Of a stretch of DNA of 64,000 bases, positions 1 to 7,370 are shown piece after piece; the first letter of the stretch is position 1; every line of letters begins with the position of its first letter. A program made the position numbers and the translations under genes. The stretch is from Sediminicola sp037203765 (GTDB taxonomy: Bacteria; Bacteroidota; Bacteroidia; Flavobacteriales; Flavobacteriaceae). The stretch is from NCBI RefSeq assembly GCF_037203765.1, contig NZ_JBBCAS010000009.1, forward strand, positions 57,572-121,571, written 5' to 3'. The notes beneath the pieces were generated by a model. That model saw nothing but the letters and a program-made list of their open reading frames with translations, ran no database searches and was not told where the DNA came from.

Positions 1-107
1 AAAATTCCAAAAACGACTATAAGGTTTACGGGTATGAGCGCCAAAAAAATAATGGTATGAGCTTGACCTTGAACTGCGAATTCTTTAATTTTAAGAATCT
101 AAAATAA
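1..107 (+). CDS. C-terminal fragment of an unknown protein
   Basis: An open frame enters from the left edge (codons in phase with base 3) and stops at TAA 105-107, giving about 34 residues ending in LNCEFFNFKNLK. The alternating polar and hydrophobic end (MSLTLNCEFF) would fit a last beta-strand, for example of an outer-membrane or secreted protein, but this is only an impression. It lies 7 bases upstream of the THX gene on the same strand. The family cannot be identified from this remnant. Confidence 0.45.
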   Translation, partial: NSKNDYKVYGYERQKNNGMSLTLNCEFFNFKNLK

Positions 108-114
108 ATGAATT

Positions 115-243
115 ATGGGTAAAGGTGATATCAAATCCAAAAGAGGTAAAATTTCAAATAATTCCTATGGGGCCAGAAGAAAACGCAAAATTAAAAAACG
201 CCCAACCGTTGAGGAAAAAATCAAAATTGACAAAAAGAAATAA
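115..243 (+). CDS. 30S ribosomal protein THX
   Basis: A 42-residue, extremely basic protein that begins MGKGDIKSKRGKI and continues with SYGARRKRKIKKR. The start MGKGD..(S/T)KRGKI and the YG-RR-RK core are characteristic of the Thx family, a small peptide bound in a cavity of the 30S subunit head. The C-terminal lysine-rich tail (residues 31-42) is longer than in the shortest Thx proteins, which is common in Bacteroidota. The gene is too short for usual length cut-offs. A competing 64-codon frame at 125-319 overlaps it in another phase but has no recognisable features. It converges on the lipoprotein gene, with the two stop codons 1 base apart. Confidence 0.9.
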   Translation: MGKGDIKSKRGKISNNSYGARRKRKIKKRPTVEEKIKIDKKK

Positions 244-244
244 C

Positions 245-616
245 CTAGTCGACCACGAACTTCAACTGTACTTCTCCAGATTCCAACACATTGAGTTCAT
301 AAGTATAAAAACCAGGTGAAAGCGGAGTCTCCCCAACAAAATCGATCGGTTGAAGAATAAAAACACCTTCTTCTCCCGAGGTTATCTTAATATAGTCATA
401 GGTGTAGGCTGTTTCATATTCCAAATAATCGGAAAACCCATTGGGCGCCACATTCTCATGGATCTTGTCCTCTCCACCGACCTGTACAGAATCAAAATTT
501 ATAGCACTTACGTTCTTTACCCTGATATTGGCCATGGTAACGGAGTCATCCCTATCACTACAACCCAAACAAACCAACACAACAAGTAATACCGCTGAAA
601 TTACTTTCCCCATCAT
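245..616 (-). CDS. Putative surface lipoprotein, unknown function
   Basis: A 123-residue protein (122 if the second of two adjacent ATGs is used). It has a lipoprotein signal peptide: hydrophobic residues 5-17, then lipobox LGC with Cys19. The residues after the cysteine, SDRDDS, are acidic and resemble the lipoprotein export signal that sends Bacteroidota lipoproteins to the cell surface, so surface exposure is possible (inference). The mature part has alternating beta-type sequence with a DSVQVGG segment and a C-terminal VQLKFVVD strand, suggesting a small beta-sandwich that may bind ligand or metal. I do not recognise a named family. It is followed upstream on the same strand by yaaA at a 52-base gap, so it could be co-transcribed from there. 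Confidence 0.75.
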   Translation of the reverse strand: MMGKVISAVLLVVLVCLGCSDRDDSVTMANIRVKNVSAINFDSVQVGGEDKIHENVAPNGFSDYLEYETAYTYDYIKITSGEEGVFILQPIDFVGETPLSPGFYTYELNVLESGEVQLKFVVD

Positions 617-668
617 TTGATCATTTAAAAATTAGTATCAAATAATAAACGTTTTTTGGAAGGATATA

Positions 669-1430
669 TTATCGTACAAAAACGGGTTCTTGAACATTTT
701 CGGTGAACTGCTCACTATAGGCATAACCATCTACATTGAATGCCTTGATATCTTCCAGAGTCTCAGCATTGTTGTCTACAATAAAGCGCACCATGGATCC
801 TCTTGCCTTTTTGGCAAAAAAGCTGATCACCTTGAGTTTGTCATTCTTCCAATCCTTAAAAATAGGAGTAATCACGGGGACCTTGAGGGCCTTTTTATCC
901 AAGGCACTGAAATATTCGTTACTGGCCAGATTCACAAACAGTTCATTGTCCACCAATTCTTCGTTCAGGTGAGCCGTCAGCTGTTTTTTCCAAAAATCAT
1001 AAAGGTTTTTCTTGCTCCCTACTTTTAATTGGGTGCCCATTTCCAAACGATAAGGCTGCATCAGGTCCAACGGTTTTAAAATACCATATTGTCCGGATAG
1101 AATTCTAAGCTTATCCTGTAAATCCTGCAGCTTCCCTTCTGGAAGTGAATAGGCATCCATACCGAGATAAACGTCCCCACTGAAGGCATAGATTGCAGGT
1201 CTTGCATTTTCCTTGGTAAATGGAATACTGAATTTTTGGTTCCTTTCCCAGTTCAATTCGGCAAGATTATCCGAAATATCCATTAATTTGGATAAGGCTT
1301 TTGGCTTTTTTTTCGCCAATACCGCATTCAGTGTTTCGGCTTCCTTCAAAAAGACTGGTTGCGTAAATTTATCCGTGGGCAATTCACTTTCAAAATCGAG
1401 CGATTTTGCTGGTGATACTACAATTTTCAT
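669..1430 (-). CDS. yaaA: Peroxide stress protein YaaA (UPF0246 family)
   Basis: A 253-residue protein, the normal length for the YaaA/UPF0246 family. The N-terminus MKIVVSPAKSLDFE and the internal FSGDVYLGMDAYSL and RILSGQYGILKPLDLMQPYR segments are family hallmarks. In E. coli YaaA lowers intracellular free iron and limits DNA damage during peroxide stress; it is a cytoplasmic DNA-binding protein with a helix-hairpin-helix-like fold. The biochemical role in this organism is inferred by family only. It lies downstream of rluD on the same strand with 105 bases between them, so separate or shared transcription cannot be decided. No unusual residues were noticed. Confidence 0.93.
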   Translation of the reverse strand: MKIVVSPAKSLDFESELPTDKFTQPVFLKEAETLNAVLAKKKPKALSKLMDISDNLAELNWERNQKFSIPFTKENARPAIYAFSGDVYLGMDAYSLPEGKLQDLQDKLRILSGQYGILKPLDLMQPYRLEMGTQLKVGSKKNLYDFWKKQLTAHLNEELVDNELFVNLASNEYFSALDKKALKVPVITPIFKDWKNDKLKVISFFAKKARGSMVRFIVDNNAETLEDIKAFNVDGYAYSEQFTENVQEPVFVR

Positions 1431-1535
1431 TCCTTGCTTAAATTAAAATTCCTAAACGAACGGTAAAAATAGGGTCTTCCCTCTAAGGAAGCACCGTAAT
1501 CCAAATGGACTTTTCAATGATATTATCGATGAAAT

Positions 1536-2567
1536 TTATTCTTCCTGGCTATGCTTGGCATATTGACGCCATTTATCTATACAATTTGCCATATCCTCTG
1601 GAATCTCAGAGTCGAAACGCATAAATTCTCCTGACACGGGATGAACAAAACCAAGGGTCTTGGCATGAAGTGCCTGCCTTGGCAAAATCTTAAATGCATT
1701 GTCAACAAACTGCTTGTATTTGGTAAAGGTGGTTCCCTTTAATATTTTCTCGCCCCCATAACGCTCATCGTTGAACAGGGTGTGTCCAATATACTTTAAA
1801 TGTACCCTGATCTGATGGGTCCTTCCCGTTTCCAGCTTGCAGGAGATGACCGTAACATAGCCCAAACGCTCCAACACCTTGTAATGGGTCACCGCTTCCT
1901 TACCTTGATCGCCCTCAGGAAAAACTTCCATCTGGAGTCGGTTTTTAGGGTTTCTGGCAATATGGCCTTCAATAGTACCACTTTCATCCTCCACATTTCC
2001 CCAAACCAGTGCAATGTACTCCCTTTCCGAGGTTTTGTCATGAAACTGTTTGGCCAAATGCGTCATAGCGGCCTCTGTTTTGGCCACCACCAAGAGTCCG
2101 GAAGTATCTTTGTCTATACGGTGTACCAGCCCAGGCCTTTCATCACTGTTCAAGGGCAAGGACTCAATGTGGTGCAGCAGTGCATTGATCAAAGTCCCGG
2201 AATAATTTCCGTGACCGGGATGCACCACCATTCCCGGAGGTTTGTTCACTACCAAGAGTACTTCATCCTCATAAACGATTTCTAACGGGATATCTTCGGG
2301 GGTCAATAAAAACTCATAAGGCGGATGCTCGAACATTACGCGTACCTCATCCCCAGCCTTTACCTTGTAATTGGACTTTACAATGGAATCATTTACCCAG
2401 ATATGCCCTTCTTTGGCAGCTTGTTGGATTTTGTTCCTCGTGGCATTTTCAATAAAATTCATTAGAAATTTATCTACCCTTAGCGGAACCTGTCCTTTTC
2501 CGGCGACAAATTTATAATGTTCAAATAACTCATCATCATTCAATTCTGGCCCATGTACCTCTTCCAT
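1536..2567 (-). CDS. rluD: 23S rRNA pseudouridine synthase, RluD type
   Basis: A 343-residue RluA-family enzyme. An N-terminal S4 RNA-binding domain spans about residues 27-85. The catalytic domain follows, with the signature HRIDKDTSGLLV at 149-160, in which Asp152 is the catalytic aspartate, and RTHQIRVH further on. RluD isomerises uridines in helix 69 of 23S rRNA during 50S assembly. Bacteroidota carry several RluA paralogues, so the exact target site is an inference from the S4-plus-catalytic layout and full length. The start lies 3 bases after the stop of the upstream PASTA gene on the same strand, a tight operon that is conserved in many flavobacteria. Confidence 0.9.
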   Translation of the reverse strand: MEEVHGPELNDDELFEHYKFVAGKGQVPLRVDKFLMNFIENATRNKIQQAAKEGHIWVNDSIVKSNYKVKAGDEVRVMFEHPPYEFLLTPEDIPLEIVYEDEVLLVVNKPPGMVVHPGHGNYSGTLINALLHHIESLPLNSDERPGLVHRIDKDTSGLLVVAKTEAAMTHLAKQFHDKTSEREYIALVWGNVEDESGTIEGHIARNPKNRLQMEVFPEGDQGKEAVTHYKVLERLGYVTVISCKLETGRTHQIRVHLKYIGHTLFNDERYGGEKILKGTTFTKYKQFVDNAFKILPRQALHAKTLGFVHPVSGEFMRFDSEIPEDMANCIDKWRQYAKHSQEE

Positions 2568-2570
2568 ATG

Positions 2571-3170
2571 TTATTCTTCAAATTCTTCAGATTCATCTTT
2601 TATGATTGCCCTTTCTGGTATTTCTCCCCTTCCACAGACAAGCTCAATTTTGGAAGTCTTTGGCAATTGGTCCCCTGGCTTGATGTATTTCCCTTTAAAT
2701 CTTATCTCATAGACCATATCCTTACCCAATTCCTCGATATAGGTGATACGTTGCACATCAAGACCTACTGCCCTTAATTTAGAGGTAGCATTACGGATGG
2801 AATTTTGGATAATATCAGGAACTGTGACCTTGTTGTAGCCAGAAGGGTTTACGGTAACGTAAATTTTCCTGTTGTACTTCACCTTGTTACCAGCTGGAGG
2901 ATCTTGTTCTATAATGGAAAATCTTGGGTATTCCGGATCGTAATTCGCCGAATCCAACACTTCATATCTTAGATTGTTCTGCTCAATCACATTTCTCATT
3001 TCAGAAACCGACAGTTTTGACAGATCGGGAACAGTGACGAATTCACCGTGATTGGTTGAACTTTTCAACCACTGCATGATTCCAAAGACCAACACCACTG
3101 AAACCAATACGGCCAACGCCAGTTGTTTAAGAAAAACCTTACTTCCCAAAAAACGGAAAAAACCCATCAT
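2571..3170 (-). CDS. Membrane-anchored PASTA-domain protein
   Basis: A 199-residue protein. One transmembrane helix at about residues 15-33 is followed by two periplasmic PASTA domains: about 44-108, beginning FVTVPDLSKLS, and about 114-180, beginning KVTVPDIIQNS. The end is an acidic tail (DESEEFEE). PASTA domains bind peptidoglycan fragments or division proteins and are usually attached to Ser/Thr kinases or penicillin-binding proteins. Here no catalytic domain is present, so it is a stand-alone PASTA anchor. It is divergent from ddl, a cell-wall precursor gene, and in operon with rluD. A cell-wall role is plausible but inferred from domain and context. Confidence 0.85.
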   Translation of the reverse strand: MMGFFRFLGSKVFLKQLALAVLVSVVLVFGIMQWLKSSTNHGEFVTVPDLSKLSVSEMRNVIEQNNLRYEVLDSANYDPEYPRFSIIEQDPPAGNKVKYNRKIYVTVNPSGYNKVTVPDIIQNSIRNATSKLRAVGLDVQRITYIEELGKDMVYEIRFKGKYIKPGDQLPKTSKIELVCGRGEIPERAIIKDESEEFEE

Positions 3171-3313
3171 AATTTATTTAATAATCCCAACAAATATATG
3201 AAACCCAAAGCTTTTTTCTTTACTTTAAAAAAATGATATTTGTTTTGTTGGCCTAAGTGTATATTGACTCAAGAAATACACCTATCCATCATAAAAAGCA
3301 TAGCACAATAAAG

Positions 3314-4294
3314 ATGAAAAAGAACATAGCCATTATCATGGGCGGGTATTCCAGCGAATATAAAATATCCCTTAAGAGTGGAGGGGTTGTCTATACATAT
3401 TTGGACAAGGATAAATTCAATGCCTATCCCATCCACATCAGCAAGGACAAATGGGTGCACATAAATGAAAATCAAGATGAATATCCCATCAACAGGAATG
3501 ATTTCACCTTGGACATGCCTACCGGCAAAGTGGTGTTCGATTGTGTTTTTAACGCCATTCACGGTACCCCAGGGGAAGATGGATTGATGCAGGGTTATTT
3601 TAAATTGATGGGAATCCCACAAACTTCTTGTGATTATTACCAGGCCGCGCTGACCTTTAACAAAAGGGACCTTTTGAGCGTCCTGAAACCTTATGGCATC
3701 AAATCTGCCATATCATATTACCTCAATTTGGGAGATCCGATCAATGAAGATGAAATTGTCAAAAAAGTTGGTCTACCCTGTTTTGTAAAGGCGAACAAGG
3801 CCGGTAGTAGCTTTGGAATTTCCAAAGTTTACAGCAAGGAAGACCTTTCCGAAGCCATAACAAAAGCATACAAGGAGGATGATGAGATCATCATTGAAAG
3901 TTTCCTTGATGGGACTGAAGTTTCCGTAGGTGTCATCACCTATAAAGGAGAGACCAAGGTTTTGCCCATTACAGAGATCGTTACGGAGAACGACTTTTTT
4001 GATTACGAGGCCAAATACGAAGGCAAATCCAAAGAAATAACGCCTGCCAGAATTTCCAAGGAACAGGAAAAGAAGGTGACGGAAGCGGCAAAGCGCGCTT
4101 ATGAAGTCCTTAAAATGAAGGGATTCTCCAGAAGTGAATTCATCTTTGTGGGGGACAAACCTTTTATGTTGGAAATGAATACAACACCGGGCCTCACAGA
4201 AGAAAGTATATTGCCACAACAGGCCAGAGCCGCAGGGATATCCTTGCCCGAGCTCTTTGAGAGCGCTATCATGGAGGCCCTTAAAGAAAAATAA
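3314..4294 (+). CDS. ddl: D-alanine--D-alanine ligase
   Basis: A 326-residue ATP-grasp ligase that joins two D-alanines for the peptidoglycan stem peptide. Visible family features are the N-terminal MKKNIAIIMGGYSSEYKISL segment, the ATP-grasp core (FVKANKAGSSFGISKV) and the metal- and product-binding C-terminus MLEMNTTPGLTEESILP. The frame is open further upstream to 3257, but those 19 codons are unlike the family, and the ATG at 3314 puts the first beta-strand right at the start, so 3314 was chosen. It is followed by coaD after 30 bases on the same strand and probably shares a transcript. It is divergent from the PASTA gene. Confidence 0.94.
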   Translation: MKKNIAIIMGGYSSEYKISLKSGGVVYTYLDKDKFNAYPIHISKDKWVHINENQDEYPINRNDFTLDMPTGKVVFDCVFNAIHGTPGEDGLMQGYFKLMGIPQTSCDYYQAALTFNKRDLLSVLKPYGIKSAISYYLNLGDPINEDEIVKKVGLPCFVKANKAGSSFGISKVYSKEDLSEAITKAYKEDDEIIIESFLDGTEVSVGVITYKGETKVLPITEIVTENDFFDYEAKYEGKSKEITPARISKEQEKKVTEAAKRAYEVLKMKGFSRSEFIFVGDKPFMLEMNTTPGLTEESILPQQARAAGISLPELFESAIMEALKEK

Positions 4295-4324
4295 GTACCT
4301 TTAAACATTGCAAAACCAACCCTA

Positions 4325-4783
4325 ATGAGACGCGCCATATTCCCAGGTTCCTTTGATCCACTTACCCTAGGCCATTATGACATCATACATAGGGGGATCA
4401 CCCTTTTTGATGAACTTGTTATAGCTATAGGTATCAATGCCGACAAAAAGTATATGTTCAGCTTGGAAGAAAGAACACAATTCATAAAAGAAGCATTTAA
4501 GGATGAGCCAAAGATAAAGGTAATGACCTATGAGGGCTTAACGGTGGACTTCTGTCGAAAAATAGATGCCAGCTTTATTTTACGTGGGCTACGGAACCCC
4601 GGTGATTTTGAATTTGAAAAAGCTATTGCGCATACCAATCGTAAACTCTCCGAAATTGAGACCGTTTTTCTATTGACATCTTCCGGCAAATCCTATATAA
4701 GTTCTTCCATAGTAAGGGATGTGATCAGAAACGGTGGGGATTATACCGGTTTGGTACCAGATAGTGTTAGGGTCAGCAAATAA
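4325..4783 (+). CDS. coaD: Phosphopantetheine adenylyltransferase
   Basis: A 152-residue nucleotidyltransferase at the typical CoaD length. It carries the (H/T)xGH-type nucleotide-binding motif in GSFDPLTLGHYDII near the N-terminus, the conserved LRGLRNPGDFEFE segment, and ISSSIVRDV near the C-terminus. The enzyme adenylates 4'-phosphopantetheine to dephospho-CoA, the penultimate step of coenzyme A synthesis, as a cytoplasmic hexamer. It lies 30 bases downstream of ddl. A weak hairpin with a run of eight T residues at about 4809-4840 may end the transcript. Confidence 0.95.
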   Translation: MRRAIFPGSFDPLTLGHYDIIHRGITLFDELVIAIGINADKKYMFSLEERTQFIKEAFKDEPKIKVMTYEGLTVDFCRKIDASFILRGLRNPGDFEFEKAIAHTNRKLSEIETVFLLTSSGKSYISSSIVRDVIRNGGDYTGLVPDSVRVSK

Positions 4784-4808
4784 TCCAAACCTAAAAATAT
4801 TGACCGCC

Positions 4809-4842
4809 TTAAAAAAGGGCCTGTTGGAGTCTTTTTTTTAGA
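4809..4842 (+). terminator. Possible weak terminator after coaD
   Basis: A run of A residues and GGGCC, a short loop, then GGAGTC and a T-tract follow the coaD stop. The stem is imperfect (A-run against T-run with a poorly paired centre), so termination efficiency is uncertain. Confidence 0.35.
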
Positions 4843-5059
4843 TGTTATCTCTAGTTGAATACTGTGGATATCAGCCCAATTGCAAACCTAATACCACTGA
4901 ACCACAAGTAGGAATATGTAGTATTTTCCTGCAAATCATCGATCTTTCAAGACAGTACACCTTAGAATTAGGTGCCAACACCACTAGTTTGGTCCGATTC
5001 ACAACAAACTCTTAGTCAAGACGTAAAATCCGTTTACTTTAGTAAGAAATTTCAACTAC
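4843..5059. other. Intergenic stretch with no recognised feature
   Basis: Together with the candidate terminator, this makes up a 276-base gap between coaD and the PAS kinase, the longest in the window. I see no tRNA-like cloverleaf, no convincing small reading frame and no clear TAnnTTTG box. TTTACTTTAG about 25 bases before the kinase ATG is a near match to the -7 consensus and could be the kinase promoter. Confidence 0.4.
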
Positions 5060-6910
5060 ATGCTGCGGGAGTCCCAAGTTCAATCCAATAATTACCTCAT
5101 AAAGCAATTGCCTGGTGCAACGGTTTTTGTGAACACCAAGTTCGAGGTAGTTCATGCTTCGGATAAATGGATATCTTATTTTGATTTCAATCCTTCCACA
5201 GTTTTTGGCAAAACCCTGCACCAACTATTTTCAAGCGTAGGTCTAGGATGGCAAAAAGCACTTGATGGATGCCTTTTGGGAAATCACAGCGAGGCTCATG
5301 TAGAGCGAATTATAGACAAGGACAACACAGAACGCTGGTTCGAATGGTCCAATATCCCGTGGTATGATGACAAGGAAAATGTCATTGGTGTTATACTGAG
5401 CACCGAGGATGTCACCGAAAGGATTTTGAACGAATTGAAGCTGGAAAAACTCGAAGTGCTCTTCAAGGAAAAATCTGAAATTGGAAAAATTGGCCACTGG
5501 GAATACGATGCCGAAAAAAATGAACTTCTTTGGTGCAATATTACCAAGGCCATCCACGAGGTACCCATGGATTACATTCCTTCCATTGAGAAGGGCCACA
5601 CCTTTTACAAGGAAGGCTATAGGGGAGAAACCATTGCCAATATGGTCCGTAAGGCCGTAAGCACAGGAGAACAGGTAAGTGGCCGAATTCCATTGGTAAC
5701 CGCAAAGGGCAAAGAGATATGGGTGTTGGCTGCGGGCCAACCTATACAAAAAAATGGTGTTTTCATTGGTCTTATTGGAACATGCCAGGATATCACGGAA
5801 ATAGTAACTGCAGAGGCAAAGACCAAAGAAAGCGAAGAACTCCTTCGTACCGTATTGGACAATCTGCCCCTTAACGTATACATTAAAGATCTAGAATCCC
5901 GAAAAATATTGGTCAATCAATCGGAATGCGAATACCTGGGAGCGAAAGATCCCAAAGAACTGTTGGGCAAGAGTGATTTTGACCTTTATGATAAAAAGAT
6001 TGCACAAATTTCAAGAAACGAGGATCTAAAGGTCCTCAACACCATGAAACCAATCATTGGCAAGGAAACGGTTAATATCACCAAAGATGGCAAGGCCACC
6101 TATTTTCTGACCTCAAAAATTCCCTTGAAGGGACCCGATGGGAAAGCAAATGCTTTGGTTGGATTCAGTTTGGATATTTCCAAACTAAAGCAAAAAGAAG
6201 AAGAACTAAGGGATCTGATCAATGTGACTTCCCTACAGAATAAAAAACTGATCAATTTTGCCCATATCGTTTCCCATAACCTCAGATCTCACACCGCCAA
6301 TTTTTCCATGTTATTGGATTTTTTGGTCAATGAGACCGATGAAGAGGAAAAGCTTAAAATAGTCAATATGTTGACCGACGCCTCAGACAATCTATTGGAA
6401 ACCTTGGACAATTTAAATGAAGTGGTGGCCATTAACACCAATGTCAACCTGGGCAAACACCCGATCCATTTAAACTCAAAAATAGAGGGAGTTCAGCAAA
6501 ATCTTCTGGCATTTTTAAAAAACAACAACGCCACCATAATCAATAACATCTCAGATGACATATATGTAAGGGCCATACCTGCTTATCTGGATAGCATTTT
6601 GATGAATTTTATGACCAATGCCGTCAAATACAAGGACCCCGACAGGTCCCCGGTTATTACGTTGACAGCAAAAAGAAACCAAGATTATATGGTCCTGAGT
6701 ATAACTGACAATGGGCTTGGCATCGATCTTAAAAAATATGGCAGCAAACTATTTGGCATGTACAAAACATTCCACAATAATACCGATGCCAGAGGAATAG
6801 GCCTATATATCACAAAGAATCAGGTAGAGGCCATGAATGGAAAAATAATTACCACTAGTGAGGTTGGCGTAGGCACCACTTTTAACATACATTTCAATGA
6901 AAAAAATTAA
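5060..6910 (+). CDS. Soluble multi-PAS sensor histidine kinase
   Basis: A 616-residue histidine kinase without transmembrane segments, so it probably senses a cytoplasmic signal. Three PAS-like units occupy about 10-120, 135-255 and 265-380, the last two each followed by PAC-type strands (GLIGTCQDITE, LVGFSLDISKL). The dimerisation helix carries SHNLRSH with phospho-acceptor His406; the proline that usually closes the H-box is replaced by histidine. The ATPase domain shows Asn520 in MTNAVKY, ITDNGLGID and a GIGLYITK lid. The gene overlaps the following response regulator by 14 bases, so the two are translationally coupled and form one signalling pair. The ligand (light, redox or small molecule) cannot be told from the sequence. 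Confidence 0.88.
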   Translation: MLRESQVQSNNYLIKQLPGATVFVNTKFEVVHASDKWISYFDFNPSTVFGKTLHQLFSSVGLGWQKALDGCLLGNHSEAHVERIIDKDNTERWFEWSNIPWYDDKENVIGVILSTEDVTERILNELKLEKLEVLFKEKSEIGKIGHWEYDAEKNELLWCNITKAIHEVPMDYIPSIEKGHTFYKEGYRGETIANMVRKAVSTGEQVSGRIPLVTAKGKEIWVLAAGQPIQKNGVFIGLIGTCQDITEIVTAEAKTKESEELLRTVLDNLPLNVYIKDLESRKILVNQSECEYLGAKDPKELLGKSDFDLYDKKIAQISRNEDLKVLNTMKPIIGKETVNITKDGKATYFLTSKIPLKGPDGKANALVGFSLDISKLKQKEEELRDLINVTSLQNKKLINFAHIVSHNLRSHTANFSMLLDFLVNETDEEEKLKIVNMLTDASDNLLETLDNLNEVVAINTNVNLGKHPIHLNSKIEGVQQNLLAFLKNNNATIINNISDDIYVRAIPAYLDSILMNFMTNAVKYKDPDRSPVITLTAKRNQDYMVLSITDNGLGIDLKKYGSKLFGMYKTFHNNTDARGIGLYITKNQVEAMNGKIITTSEVGVGTTFNIHFNEKN

Positions 6911-7301
6911 TTCTGTCTGCATCATAGACGATGATCGAATTGTAGTATTTGGTATCAAAAAAATGCTTGGATCTGTAGTAGATTGTGAAAACATCTTCAC
7001 TTATGGCAATGGAATGCTCGCCTTGGAAGGCATTCGGGAAATGATCAGGGAAAACAAGGAGATTCCGAGTATAATTTTCTTGGATATCAACATGCCCATT
7101 ATGGATGGATGGCAGTTCTTGGAAGAATTTATAACCTTAAAATTGGACAAAAAAGTTTTCATAAACATTGTCACCTCCTCTATAGACCCCTCGGACAAAC
7201 AAAAGTCGGAAACCTTTAAATCAAGGACACACCACACCATAGAATACAAGACCAAACCTATTCGCAGAAATGAAATTGAAGAAATAACAAATGCCGCTTA
7301 G
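6897..7301 (+). CDS. Single-domain response regulator
   Basis: A 134-residue receiver domain with no output domain. Phospho-acceptor Asp63 lies in IIFLDINMPIMDGW, the acidic pocket is Asp11-13, and the conserved lysine and cis-proline are in YKTKPI (Lys120, Pro121). The start lies inside the end of the PAS kinase gene (14-base overlap), which marks the kinase as its partner. Stand-alone receivers act by protein contact or pass phosphate on in a phosphorelay. No histidine phosphotransfer gene lies beside it, so the output is unknown. Confidence 0.88.
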   Translation: MKKINSVCIIDDDRIVVFGIKKMLGSVVDCENIFTYGNGMLALEGIREMIRENKEIPSIIFLDINMPIMDGWQFLEEFITLKLDKKVFINIVTSSIDPSDKQKSETFKSRTHHTIEYKTKPIRRNEIEEITNAA

Positions 7302-7322
7302 CCTTTAAACTTATAATTTGCT

Positions 7323-7330
7323 TAATTTTG
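7323..7330 (+). promoter_or_regulatory. -7 box of M14 peptidase promoter
   Basis: TAATTTTG matches the Bacteroidota -7 consensus TAnnTTTG, 40 bases upstream of the ATG at 7371. No convincing -33 TTTG at the usual distance. Confidence 0.4.
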
Positions 7331-7370
7331 GCAGGACATTGCTGATGATGTCCGTTATTAATTCAAATAA

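Noticed and set aside
125..319. 64-codon frame overlapping the THX gene
   Set aside because: It overlaps THX and the convergent lipoprotein gene in another phase and has no recognisable features.
4784..5059. Possible tRNA or small RNA in the coaD-kinase gap
   Set aside because: No cloverleaf, no conserved TTCGA-like arm and no clear small frame were found.
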